From Polytrichum commune (taxonomy: Eukaryota > Streptophyta > Polytrichopsida > Polytrichales > Polytrichaceae), in contig OX485804.1 in assembly GCA_950295325.1 (NCBI GenBank), positions 14,262,001 through 14,326,000 of the forward strand: a stretch of 64,000 nt of DNA. The letters run 5' to 3'. Each line of letters starts with the position of its first letter. The first letter of the stretch is position 1. Shown here in pieces: positions 13,401-24,737 of this stretch. A program made the position numbers and the translations under genes. Under the pieces are notes generated by a model, which made no database searches, was not told the origin of the DNA, and saw only the letters and a list, made by a program, of their open reading frames with translations.

Positions 13401-16084
13401 ATAGAGGAAAATTGTGAGTTCTTGGGTGATGATTGCATTTATCCTTCCGATTTTGAAGAAGAGTTATTTGATGTAGTAAGTGTAGAGGAGCTACTCCAAG
13501 CACCACAAGAAAGCAATGATTTTGCTTCATGTAGCACCGTCCGAGAGACCTACTTTCACATCTCCGATTATGAATCGGAATTTGAAGAGGATGAAGAACA
13601 AAGAGGAGAGTGTGAAGAAGGAGGGAGAGATGCAAGCTTCACTTCTTTGATTGGGATCACTCCCAATTTTGTTGATGAGCCTACTTTACATTCTTTTGCG
13701 GATGTACCCATTGAGTCTTTTCCAAAATTTGTTCATTTTACAAATGCTAGTAGAGATCTCATGATCAAGTGTTTACAAGGTGGGTTTACTCCAACATTTA
13801 ATGAAATTCGTGAATGTGATGCAAGTTTTAAACCACACTCTCATAGTTATGGACGTCCCATTGATTCAAACGATAATCATCATATCATTGAACGATGGCA
13901 AAAAATCCAAGAGAGTGTGAAAGTCATAAACATTGGTGATAGACTTGGTCTATCACCGTTGAAGGATTTCAAAAATAGAGAAATTTCTTCTATTGAGAAT
14001 TGGAGCTGGATAGTACAATCTTCTCATGTAGATATTTGTGGTAAACATTTGACGTTTCGCACAATCTTACCCAAAATTCGGAAGAATTGGAGTATGGATT
14101 CTAGAGTAGGAGGCATTTCTTCAACCTATGTTGAAAAATGTCTTCAATCTTGTGAAATTTGTTTGAATGCTCAATTATGGGATGAGGTGCACAATGTCCT
14201 AATTAAAAAATTGGATGTGACATTAGACAAATTGTGTGAGAGACACCTTGTACTACGACGATGGGTTCGTACTTATCAAGATAAAACTCATGTTGTTAAA
14301 TACTACCGTTGTCATAGAGGTGGAAAAAGAAGGGTATCAACTAAACCTAAGGTGAATAGGTGCACAAGTAGTATCACCCAAGAAAGAAGAGAAAGAAAAT
14401 CTAGGTTATGTAATTGTTCATTTCAAATTAGAACAATAGAACCTGTAAATAAAGGGAAACAAATTGAAGGTTCAAGCGCCGGAATGACTACTATATCGTT
14501 ACGTACAAAGCATAGTGGACACCAACCCGGTACGAATACCGATAAACTATTCCTACCGGAGCATCCAATAGTTATGTCCTTAGTTATGGAGAATTTGAAG
14601 CGGATGGTGTCCACATCTACGGTTGCATTAGCATCCAAAAACGAAAAAAAGAAAATCATGAGCATGGTTGGAGGATTGGAACGAGTCACTTTTCGATTCT
14701 ACCTTATTGCAAAGGAGGTGGAGCAAATGCTATATTCAATGAAGTTAAACGGTATGTTATATTATATATTATTTATGTTTTATGAGTTACTTTGTGTTAT
14801 AGTTTTGGTTCTTATTGAAGTGGTGATTTGGTTTTATTAGATTCTTTAAGAGTGGATGATTGGGATTCCGCTCAAGTGGAAGTGATGAGGCTACAAGAAC
14901 AAGGCAAAGTCATATTTTACCAACCATATGTACCAAAGCACCCGGAGAGAACAAAACGACCGTTTGTTGTAGTTATTCAAAATGAGTTTATGAGAGTTGT
15001 GGCAATTTTTTTTTCAAAGGATAATGCATGGGCATTGGATTCTACTTTCAAAACAAACCAATGGGATTTACCTTTATATGCGGCTATTGTTCCAAATCAA
15101 GATGGAAAGGGGATGCCGGTATTTTATATAATGTGTACGAAAGACAAAAATGAAGGGCATGAAGGTATTGCCATTGAGTTGGCATTATCCGCGGTATTTG
15201 CATCTATCGGAGAGGTAAGACCCTCCGCAATAGTCATTGATAAATATAAAACGTCTTTTAACTCCATAAACAAGGTCATTTCCAATGACATTCATTGTTG
15301 GAATTTTATGAATGCCACAAAAGTTCAAATTGCGGGGAGAATTCTCCTTTGTCATTTTTATGTGATGAAGGCTTGGAATGAGAATTTGCTTACTCGCGTT
15401 CCGGAACCGGATAAAGAGAAGTTATGGCATTCATTGCATGTTTTGATGCATTGCCCCAATGAGTCTCATTTTGAAGTACATTTACAAAAGTTGTACAATG
15501 ATTTTCAACACATTCCAACCGTAAATGTTTATTTTCGATTGGGGTGGAGTGATCCGGATGTTCCGTGGAGAGCTTTATGGCCAAAATTCGGAAGATTATT
15601 TTCTTATGGCGGTATAGATACTACTAATCATGTTGAACGCCATTGGGAGTGGATCAAATACACTTTGTTACAAGGCAAAGTAAATCGTTCACTCCAATAT
15701 GTAGTTGTTGCAATCATTGGAAGCGCGGCGGACGGTACCCGTGTTGGGGGGCCTACCTTGTTGGATCACTTTCAACAAGTTCAACTCATAAGTAAGTTTA
15801 GTCTAAGTTGTTTATATTTTTGTCATGGTTAATAAGCTATGGTCTAGTATGACATTTTGTTATAAAATACGATATTTGAAAATTTTAAAACTATGTTTTT
15901 AATTTGTTTTGTTTTAGGTGATTCGGGAAGATATTCAAGAAGAGCAAATGATCGACATCATCAACGCCGGTTGAAAGGAGGAGATAGAATATTCAAAGCA
16001 TTTGAATTGAATCCGGAAAATACTTTGAAGGTGATAAGTGAAGAACAATTGTTATTGTCGCAACCCTTGCTAGCCCCCCCTTGA
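13401..16084 (+). pseudogene. MULE transposase, N-terminal and catalytic part
   Basis: DDE-type recombinase of the MuDR/FAR1-like group, which would cut and rejoin the element's TIRs. Three exons are visible: about 13401-14751, 14841-15791 and 15918 onward. Their junctions are GT-AG with consistent phase 1. The first exon has no in-frame ATG after the stop at 13395, so an upstream exon is likely. The N-terminal part is acidic (DYESEFEEDEEQ), followed by a basic Cys/His-bearing FAR1-like region. The catalytic core shows ALDSTFKTN (first Asp), VIDKYKTSFNS (second Asp), the MULE-typical LLCHFYVMKAWNENL, and HVERHWEWIKYTLL (final Glu). Coding breaks off at about 16062, where G+C-rich foreign sequence starts. 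The SWIM finger resumes at 17,032. Confidence 0.85.
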
Positions 16085-17031
16085 CCATCTTGCCAATTTT
16101 CAATTCTAGCAAAGGTTACGAGTCGCTAACCCTTCGCATACCGCCATGCTAATGGTTAGCTCCTCTAACCCCGGACCATTAGTTCATAGGAGGGGAACCA
16201 ACCCTCCTACTTTGATTTCGGGACTCACCCCTTTAATCGGTAACCAAACCTTAGATGTGGACTTCCATCCATGGAAGTCCAATCTTATGTTGATCATCGC
16301 GTTGCCGGAGCAACACTACAACAACCCGAAGCATACTAGGCAACTATGGCCTCACAATGGGCCAAAGCCCATGGAGGCCGTGCCGTTCGGCCTCGGGTGG
16401 GTGAGGCCACACCACCTCACCCATATAAGCCTCTAGGACTTCACGCGGGAACCCTACCCCACCGTCAACCAACCTCTTGTCTCTCTACCAAGAGTTGGGG
16501 CCAAGTGGACATTTTCCTTTAGCTGCTGGACCTAGAACCCCCCAGCAGCTTCAGACCATCATAACTTCCTTGTATGATGTCTGATCATAACAACCAACCA
16601 CTCCATCTTCATCTACGCTTCACGTAGATGCTGATGGACTCCTCACTTGCCCCATTCGGGCAAGTATTGAGGACGTTATGCCTGTTTGAACCTTGGCAGT
16701 CCCGGGAATCACTCCCAGGCACTGCTGTACCAGGGCGCTGTCCCGGGACAGCGCCCCACTCAAATGGCCATAACTCCTAGCTCACACCTCCGATTGAGGT
16801 GTTCTTGAGCTTTCTAGAATCACCACGCCATGAGCTACGCATAACTCATGGCCTTACCCTTGTGCATCCTAGTCTTCGTGGGTGGGAGGCGTTCCCAACG
16901 CCCGGGGCCCTCACCCACACTAGGATCACTTGGGCCCTCTCACCAACGGCGCCACAAGTCCCGGGTGTCACTCCGGGGTCCCCCTTGTGCCCATGGTGTT
17001 TCGGGCACTCCTCATGGAGAGGTGCGCGACA
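16062..17031. other. G+C-rich insertion inside the MULE transposase gene
   Basis: About 970 bp, much more G+C-rich than the flanking transposase exons. It separates the catalytic part (ending at SEEQLLLS) from the SWIM exon (starting RQLYRVRSE). Open frames in it have no recognisable product. It contains inverted words such as GGCGCTGTCCCGGGACAGCGCC (about 16734-16755). No intron borders or clear target duplication were found, so insertion is inferred from position and composition. Confidence 0.55.
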
Positions 17032-17506
17032 GTTATACCGTGTGAGAAGTGAAAGTTGTTATACCACAAAGTACAATGTTTCTATACAAGCGTACTTTTG
17101 TGATTGTGCGGCGCGCGTGTCAAGTTGCAAGCATATCTTGGGAGTTTAAATAATTGTGAATATGTATTTACTTCCACATACACACAAAGATGATGGATTC
17201 GAAATATTTTCGCCTATAGAAGGTACATGGGTTGGAACGACAAGCTTGGATGTGGCGAATGAGGAGAACATGGAAGATGCATTACCAATGGAATCAAAGG
17301 AACAAGAGTTGTTTGTCTTGCTTCAAGAATTAGAGATTTTAATGCAAGAAAGTAAACTTTCAATTCACAAGTACAAAAGAGAGGAAGTTCTTTACAAAAT
17401 TGAAATAGGAAGAAAGTTTTTGGCATCGTTCAAAGAGCCATTTACATTTGACCGCCCTCAAATAGTTGATCTTCCTTCAAGGGGATCTATAGTTTTTCTT
17501 CAAGAA
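17032..17506 (+). pseudogene. MULE transposase, SWIM zinc finger and following region
   Basis: This part encodes the SWIM domain expected after the catalytic core of MULE transposases: CDCAARVSSCKH, pattern C-x-C-x6-C-x-H. One in-frame TAA at 17147-17149 follows directly after HILGV. The same frame then continues through a helical, Glu-rich stretch (EQELFVLLQELEILMQES) to 17506. There it is cut by the TIR of the 16.2-kb inner element. Coding resumes in frame at 33,752 beyond the inner element. Confidence 0.85.
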
Positions 17507-17543
17507 CACTATATTCGGTATTTGGTGACTTTTTGTTGATTAT

Positions 17544-17909
17544 GAGACTATATAAGGATGCACATTTCAAAATTGGACCAGTAATGACGACTAAAAATCC
17601 CATATGTATAATGGTATGCTACTATTATTATACATAAAGGCATGGAAGTGAACAAAAATGTGAGGCATACATGAGAATAGTTGCGTATGAAATGACAACT
17701 CGTTATGAATGGAAGGGAAGATGCGAAGAATGAATGGAAGTTGAATGAATTAATTGGGATTGAAATACAATTATAATGGAAATACCATCAATGTCTTGAG
17801 TAACTTGGAATAGCATAGAAAGTAAGCACTTAAATATGTTCTACACCTAAGCCCATTTAGGGAGTCCGTCCCACTAGTACGCTTCTAGACGTCACACTAG
17901 TCCGACCCA
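17544..17909. other. Left subterminal region of the inner element
   Basis: A+T-rich, with no open frame of note and no palindrome copies. It may carry transposase binding sites, but no repeated motif was recognised. Confidence 0.4.
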
Positions 17910-18890
17910 CTATTTTTTTTTGCGGCTAAGTCCTTTTTTTGGCGGCCTCCATGGCTCTAAAAATCTCAGGTCCACGACTGTATCCTTGTGTGTTGCCTGG
18001 ACAGGAATATGTGTCGTTCTTGCATGTTTCAAGATGCGCTTCCGAATTGTAAGAGGTGGTATTATAAGTAGAATGCGAGGGTGTTTGCGAAAGGGAACGT
18101 CTTGCGCTTCTCCGGAGGGCCAGACAACGATCGGACTCGGAAGATGCGGCCTTGAGGGCGTGCCTATCCAAGGAGGACGTGGAGGAGGGCCGGGCACCAA
18201 GCGAGCGGGTAGCCACCTGCGAAACAACGTCACAGGAAGATAAGAATAGGAATGGAGTGGGGAAAATAATGAGGGCGGTTTGGGATGGGCGCTCGTAAAG
18301 AGAACGGCACGCAAACGGAAGACAAGGGAAGCAAAAGCGGGAAAGGGGTTTAGGGTTGAGGAGGGCACCTTGGCTTTGGGGACGTCCATGCAGGGAACGG
18401 TGGGAACGAGGGGGGCGTCGACGGGAGCATCCGGAGCCGATGGAACTATTGTATTGGTGAGTGGCGGGGGGGAGTCGAGGCGTGGAGGGCTCACGATGGT
18501 GGAGGACGTTGCGGGGGGAGGAACGGAGTCGGCGGGGGAGGTGTGGCAACGGGGGCCTTCCATGCGGAGACGCCGGCTCGGCCCGCGACGAGCGACGCTG
18601 TCGTCCTCAGAGGGCGAGAGGTGCCCCAAACGAACGAGCGTCCGTTTCTCCTTGGAGAGGGGGGAGGGCGATGGGGCGTAGGCGCGGGCGACAACTGCGG
18701 GGGGCGGGCTGTTGACGACGCCGTCGTCGATGCCGATGTCGCGGGAGTAATCCACGGCCGAGGCCGCGTCCACCGCCGAGAACTGGTAGAGGGATGGCAT
18801 TTGGAAGTCCGTGACGTCGCGGGAAGGGGAGGCAGGGGGCGAGAGGGGACGGGAAGGGCCGTCGACCACAGGGGCGTCGCATATGGGGGC
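17910..18890 (-). CDS. Proline/serine-rich open frame of unknown function, tentative
   Basis: A long minus-strand frame runs from a possible splice acceptor (CCCATAG, about 18,890) to 17,910. It is rich in Pro, Ser and Arg. The first 100 residues look most protein-like (for example DFQMPSLYQFSAVDAASAV). G+C content is high and several other frames are open too, so open length alone is weak evidence. It lies 3' of the HAD-like exon on the same strand and could be a further exon of that gene or a separate gene. No family was recognised. Confidence 0.3.
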   Translation of the reverse strand, partial: APICDAPVVDGPSRPLSPPASPSRDVTDFQMPSLYQFSAVDAASAVDYSRDIGIDDGVVNSPPPAVVARAYAPSPSPLSKEKRTLVRLGHLSPSEDDSVARRGPSRRLRMEGPRCHTSPADSVPPPATSSTIVSPPRLDSPPPLTNTIVPSAPDAPVDAPLVPTVPCMDVPKAKVPSSTLNPFPAFASLVFRLRAVLFTSAHPKPPSLFSPLHSYSYLPVTLFRRWLPARLVPGPPPRPPWIGTPSRPHLPSPIVVWPSGEAQDVPFRKHPRILLIIPPLTIRKRILKHARTTHIPVQATHKDTVVDLRFLEPWRPPKKGLSRKKK

Positions 18891-19004
18891 AGACTATGGG
18901 CAAGAACAACAACAACAACAATCACAACAACAAAAGACATCCAAAAACAAAGCAAGCATTAGTAAATGTGAACCACATGATACAAGCAAAGACATGGAGG
19001 CATT

Positions 19005-19772
19005 TCAAATCAATTTATTGAGTTTGGCGAGCCTCATGATGCTCTTGAATACATTATCGCGGGGGCTTAGTACCGCATTGCCGAAGGGGTTGGACCTAAC
19101 AAAAAATGGGATGCTACCGGCGTGGAGCACGAGCCTTCTAAGGTAGGGGGCTAGCCTATCGACCAAAAATGTGTCTTGCCTATCGCCGGTCCAAGTGTCC
19201 GGGAAGATGACGTTTCCCGGGGGGTTCAAAACGCTCTTGGTGGGGCTGTCGTCGATGAGGACGGTGTTCTCTGGAGTCGGCCACCACCCGTGCGGCGTCC
19301 CTTGCAGACGGGGGACGCCTCGCCAGAGTCTCGAGCGGAGGACCTTGAGGAACTGTTGTCCTCCGCCCCGACCGCCAAACTTGGGCACCGGTTGACCTTT
19401 CTCGTCGAGCAGCTCATCGCAGTCCTCTTGGCCGAGGACGAGGCACGGGCTCGGGAGATCGCGGAACAAGAAGTGGACGATGGGCTCCGTGTTCTCCATG
19501 ACCATGGAGCTCCACACAATGACGTGAGCGAACTCGACCACCTCGCGAAGGAAATCACGCAAGCCGGGACGGGCGCGGACAGCCTTGCGGTTAATGAGGG
19601 TGTCGAGCTCGCCGTCGTAGTCCCTTTCGTCGGGGTGACGAAAGGGACGTGTGGGGATCCTTAGGATGTGTTGGGTGTGATACAACACCCCGTTGAGGTC
19701 AAAAACGATGAAAGGTTTGTGCCGGGTGGGAGGTCCACTGGTCGAGGGGTTGCGACCTATCTCCGGGGGGTC
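19005..19772 (-). CDS. FCP1/HAD-like phosphatase domain, 3' exon
   Basis: The encoded segment resembles the FCP1 homology (NLI-interacting factor) branch of HAD phosphatases, which in CTD phosphatases dephosphorylate phosphoserine. Visible motifs are FIVFDLNGVL (motif I), VIVWSSMVMENTEPI (motif II region) and VLIDDSPTKS (motif IV). Motif I has Asn where active family members have the second Asp of DxDx(T/V); plant relatives with a DLNGLL motif are known. The exon opens at a good acceptor (TTCATCACAG, ending at 19773), because the frame has a stop and no ATG just upstream. The upstream donor at 20392/20391 has matching phase 0, so this may be the last exon of the ParB-like gene. No internal stop was seen. 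Confidence 0.6.
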   Translation of the reverse strand, partial: DPPEIGRNPSTSGPPTRHKPFIVFDLNGVLYHTQHILRIPTRPFRHPDERDYDGELDTLINRKAVRARPGLRDFLREVVEFAHVIVWSSMVMENTEPIVHFLFRDLPSPCLVLGQEDCDELLDEKGQPVPKFGGRGGGQQFLKVLRSRLWRGVPRLQGTPHGWWPTPENTVLIDDSPTKSVLNPPGNVIFPDTWTGDRQDTFLVDRLAPYLRRLVLHAGSIPFFVRSNPFGNAVLSPRDNVFKSIMRLAKLNKLI

Positions 19773-19905
19773 CTGTGATGAACAACTCGACTAGTTTAAT
19801 TCTATGATCCAATAATGAAATTTTGCGTAGAAAATGAAGACGGTGCATTATGGGGAAAGACGAGGAAGTGAGGAGAGTGCAAGGAAAATGTGCTCAAGGG
19901 CACAC

Positions 19906-20364
19906 TTGCGAACGAGCGTTCGTGAATGAAGGCTGCGGGGGCGGTGCGCATCATTTACGAGCGCTCGTTCGTGAGCGCGGCTACACGTACATTTACAAGC
20001 GGTCGTTCGCGAATGAGGTGAACAGTGGGTCGCAGCCTTTCACGAACGAGCGTTCGCGAATGAGGTGGGGTATGCAAGAATGAACATAATCTCATCAACA
20101 TATACAATATACGAGAAGGGGTCGAGGGCAGAGAATTTGAAGCAATGCGATGCAGATAACATAGGCTCATATATTAATCCGTTGAATATTTACATTTCTC
20201 ACGTGATAGTCTATCACATTTTCCTAAGGCAAAATGATGCCGTGTCCTACAAAACTGTTCGGCCCTAAGGGGGACCACTGAAGAGGGCTCTCGCAAGGCC
20301 ACTGGATGTCGATGAAGAGAAAAACATCGCGATGTTAGAGAGGTTACGAACGCGCGTTCGTAAA
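19906..20364. repeat. Cluster of five palindrome copies in the putative last intron
   Basis: Copies or decayed copies of TTTACGAACGNNCGTTCGTAAA lie at about 19906, 19954, 19990, 20038 and 20343. Decayed copies differ mainly at the outer A/T bases or by C/T changes. All lie between the ParB-like exon ending at 20392 and the HAD-like exon starting at 19772. Confidence 0.8.
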
Positions 20365-20391
20365 AAAATGGTATTCTCAGAGGAGAGTTAC

Positions 20392-23300
20392 CTCGTCATC
20401 GGAGGGAGGGGCAGCGGCGCTGGACCGAGCAGCAGGTCCCTCCTCAATGATTAACGAACGCGCGTTCGTAACCTCCACAGCTGCAGCCGCCTCTGTCTCC
20501 ATGGTCTCTGCCTCACGCTCCGGTTGAGACGCCTGTGTCGCCTGGATGCGCAAAGCGTCTTCTTCCTCGGCGCCCAGGTCGAGCGCGTCCATCCTGACAT
20601 CCTCCATCCACGCCGCATGGGTTTCTTCCACGTCCATCCCATGCACCCCTGGTGCGTCATTGGGGCTCCCCTGCGTGTCCTCCACAATGACCATGTCAGT
20701 GTGTCGCGCAGAGTCATCGCCCTGTCTGTCTACTACCCTGGGGACGACGGTGAAAGACGACGCATCGGTGTATGAGGGCAGTCCTACCCTTGAAGGGGGA
20801 GGGGTGAGGACTGGAGGACCTGAAGATTCACGAACGCGCGTTCGTAAATCCTCGTCCTCCTGGATGGCCACAGCCACAGCATCGTGGGAGGTGGTCGAGG
20901 GAACCTCTGGGGGTGGAGGGGTGCCAACAGGCGTAGGGTGGGGCGCCTGCTGGCAGGAAGGCCCTCCGGTGAACATGCCTGGTGGAGGGGATTGGGAGGG
21001 GTATCCTCCAGGGAAGGGGTAGGCCGGCTGGGGGGGCGCCGAGAAGCTCTGCATACGCTGGAGCATGGCGAGGATGGCGTCCGTCTTCTCGTTGGACTGC
21101 CTCAGCTCCTCCTGAATTGCGAACGTTTTCTTGGCATTCTCCTCTGCCGCCTTCGCTATGTCCTCCTTCATCTTTTGCTCGAGCTTGGCGTTAAGCTCGG
21201 CGACGGACAACGCCTCCTCTTTGACCCTCTTGTTTTTGTCAAAGTCTACCCCCAGCTCGACCATGATCTCCATGTCGCCCTCGTCCTCATCGGAGACCTC
21301 GATGATTGCCCCCGCAGGCAGCTCCACGTAGGGGGTCTTCTTCATCCTCCGCCTCGTGTTGCGGTAGTGGTCCAACGTCGGTCGGGACCGTTGGTCCAGA
21401 ACGTCGAGGTTCTCCATCTTGGGAACCACGATCGGCCTGGGCGACACGGATGTCGAGCATCCCCCGGGAGTGCCGAATGCCTCCGCTCCAGACGTTCTCG
21501 CGGGGAGGACATCTTGGGTTGTCCCCACCGACGACCCCGTGTATCCACCCGGAGTCCCTTGCACGTCGGATGGATTTCCCGACGGCGCCAAAATGCGGAG
21601 AGGAGTGACGTCCAAGGATCGGAGGATCGCCTCGACGTTGTAGGAGGGCGCGGGCTCGTCGTCGTCCGTCTCCATGGCGGGCATGCCCTCGTCGACGGGC
21701 ATGTTGATGTCCGTCCTCGGGAGGGGCATGTCCTCCAGGTCCATCGTGGAGGCCTTCGCCCTGTGCACGTGGAAGTCCTCCTCGTCGATGGCTTCAATGA
21801 AGCTGTTGACGACCAGCCCCAGCATCTGAGATTCAAGCAAATACGTTAGAATATACGAACGTGCGTTCGTAAACATCAACGACGAGAAACAATGTCATCA
21901 AAACCCAAGACAAGTTGAGGTGAACTTTACGAACGAGCGTTCGTAAATATTAGTTGGAGAGCTTACCATCGCAGCGTACATGAACTTGCTGCCTCCACAA
22001 ACGTTGTACAAGGTCTCTCCGCTTATTGCCACGCTCTGCAAAACGGAGACGTAGAACTCCAACCTGAGTTCCATCGCCGGGAAGACAGTGTACAAGGTCT
22101 CCTGCAGCAGATCCTTGGGAGGGGGATGGGGGATGATGTAGATCTTCTTGAACGTAGTATTCGCCCTGACAGGGGCTCGCCCATTCCGAAGCGCGTTGTA
22201 CGTTAAGAAGACGAGGTTGACCGCCCCCACCTGTTTGTTTCCCCTGGCCTCGTTGATGGCCACGATCCCTTCTGTCTTGGCGGGCACGTAAGTGCTGTGG
22301 AAGATGCTGTACTCGAATTTGATCGTCTTCTCGTATAGGTCGACTACAGCAGAGAGCTTTTCCTGCTCCACTATCCACAGCCAAACGTGAGGCTCCCTCA
22401 TGTCCGGAGACTTGTGCTCCTTGAACTTGGCCATGAAGGGGTCGTAGAAAGGGATGTCCTTCCCCCCCCTACCTCAACGCACCGGGGATCCCCCTGAAAT
22501 CGATCAGGGCAAATGGGCACCCCCGTCGATCCTCCCTCACCTCGGCCCTGCTCATGGTCCGGTCCCACTTGGAAAATGTGACCCTCTCCACTCCGGTTGT
22601 CACCAAACAAATCTGGCCACTCCTTCGAATGTGGCCAACCTCTTCCGCGCCAAAAAACTTATGTATTGCTCCACCTCCTGGGGATCCGTCTCGGTTTTCT
22701 TTGTCCTCTTGTTCCCCTTCTGATTCAAAATGGAGGCGTGCTCCTTGACAAGACAACGCATTGAGGGTCTGGAGATGTTGTAGTCGACCTTGAACATCTT
22801 CTAGCTGGCCCAATTAATGTCCCCGTCGGCTAGGATGAGTGCGTACTCTGGTATTAGGGCGCTCAACTCCCTCATTGCAGCAATCTTCAGCTTGCGGTGT
22901 TCGCACCATTCCTTGATGGAATACGTGCCGGGCTTGTGTCTTGGCCTCTTCAAAAATATCTTCGGGTATGGGATGGTTATTCCCACTGTGTTTCCAAGAA
23001 GATGCACCGCGCACCTTTGCAACTCGGACTTTGTTAACCCTTGAAGGGACCTGAAGAACTCCCTCAGTAGTGGAGGGGCCTCCCCGGTCTTCTACGCGCT
23101 GTACTTCTCCTCGGTGTCGGGGTTGACCAGATCGCCCGAGCTATGCGCATCAAAAAATTGTGTCCACAACTCCCAAGTGTCCCTGTTGCAACAGATGAGG
23201 CGGAGCTCACCCTTGAGCTCCAGGACAGACTTGGTTGTTGTAGACTTCATGTCGATGGAGGAGAACTTGTCCACCATCGCGTCGCAGAATGCCTGCAGCA

Positions 23301-24709
23301 AGAAAGGCATCAGTAACGCACAAAATACGAACGCACGTTCGTAAGTTTGAATGTCAAAGAACTTGAAATTTTGAATGTCAAAGATATTTACAAACGTTCG
23401 TTCGTAAACTCACCTTCCATTGTGGAGACGGCGTCTTCGCGTTCTCCCTTTCTTTGGGGGGGCACCCGTGGGCGACCCAGACGTCCCTTGCAGCCACTAT
23501 GTTGGCTGCCCACGACGCCTCAAAGGCCTTGATCTTGTTGCCGGAGTTGAGGAAGGTGGATATCTTTCGCAGCTTGTCCCAATCGTCCGACCACACCAAG
23601 AACGCCTTCCAGTAGCGCAAATCCTCCTTCAGCTCATGCTGGAAGTTGTCGTCCTTGAGGATTATCTAGGATGCCTCCAAGCTGTGTTGGCCGTCTATGA
23701 TCCAGAACTCTCCATTCTGGATCCGTGGCCAGTCCTTCTCCGTCGGACGGGATGTCAGCCCCTTCGGCATGACGCAGATGGTCTGCCTGTCCCACTTGAC
23801 GTTGTTCATTAGATTATTTATCTGCCACTTCACACCACCGCTCTCGCGAGACCGAACCACCCATTTGTTGGGGGACATCTCGCACTTGAAGCAGTCCACG
23901 TTGAATGTGAAGTGGCGTCCCATGGGCCAGCAATCCTTCGAGTAGTTGTTGAAGTCTCGAAGGATCCTCGTGGCCTTCACAGCGTCAGGGTTCTCGCCCT
24001 TTTTCAAGGGGGTGGGCATTACGACAGACGAGGTCACCTCCGCGGTCTCTGTTACTCCCGATTTCTCCATCTCCTCCCTTGTCTTCTTCGATGGCGTGGA
24101 GTGTCTACTGGGGCCCTCCGTCGCCCTGCTAGCGGAAGGCACAAGCCTGGGTGCACTTCTAGATCCTCCTGCCCCTGATGTGGATGGTTTCCTGGGGCTC
24201 TTCTTCTTCTTGTTTGCCTCAGTGACCACACTGTTGTATTTGGAGATGTTCAATGCAAGGGCCGTCAATTTCCTTGCCGTCCAGTATGGGCTCAACGCAT
24301 ATTTGGAGAAGAGGCCGTCCAGGTCGAAGTGCTTGGCATCTTCCGCTACGTTATTGGTGGCCTATTGGTAGGAGAAGGTATTTTTCTGGAAATGCAACAA
24401 GAGGTTGATATGATCATTCTTGTTCTTCATGTCCAGAATTACATACTCCCCCTGGGCCTCTATGGACTCTATCTCCCACGTCTTCATTTGAACCCACTGT
24501 TCGGGCTGGTCCGGTCTTGTCTCCAGCTCGTAGGTGAAGCGCATGCAGAAAAGGCCGTCCCCGATCTTCTCTGGCAGTGCCGTCCACTCCCCCATGAAGT
24601 CTTCCTTGGGGACATAGTTGTCGTTGCCGTTATCGTCTAACACCGACTCTGGGAGGCCATCGACCTTCACCGCGAACATCTCAATGGCGCTTCTGCTTGA
24701 TCTTGCCAT
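20392..24709 (-). pseudogene. ParB/DGQH-like protein with coiled coil, cargo of the inner element, damaged
   Basis: At least three exons: 24709-23414, 23292-21967 and 21825-20392, with phase-0 GT-AG introns of 121 and 141 bp. The first ATG sits directly after an acceptor (TTCTGTTGCAG), implying a leader intron. The motif EFWIIDGQHSLEA resembles the ParB/sulfiredoxin-fold or DGQHR signature; ParB proteins bind palindromic DNA and CTP, but this assignment rests on one short motif. The last exon is acidic and proline-rich. It has a helical region (roughly KNKRVKEEALSVAELNAKL and on) likely to form a coiled coil. In-frame TAG stops occur at 24362, 23666, 23092 and 22801, and frame changes near 22,608 and 22,475 (at a run of eight G). 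The exon could splice on to the HAD-like exon. Palindrome copies lie in both introns and also within the last exon as coding sequence. Confidence 0.55.
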
Positions 24710-24737
24710 CTGCAACAGAATATAAACAATTAGTGAC

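Noticed and set aside
18280-18962. Several overlapping plus-strand frames
   Set aside because: High G+C content opens most frames here. The Arg/Gly-rich translations look like shadows.
20884-21849. 321-residue open frame on the plus strand
   Set aside because: It is the antisense of the G+C-rich last exon of the ParB-like gene, has biased composition and no recognisable motif.
22468-22480. Eight-G run as a certain biological frameshift
   Set aside because: Homopolymer runs are common assembly errors. I count it only as a possible frame change.
22801-24364. Reassignment of TAG to a sense codon
   Set aside because: TAG also serves as the terminal stop of the MULE transposase (33998-34000), and the gene also has frame changes, so decay is simpler.
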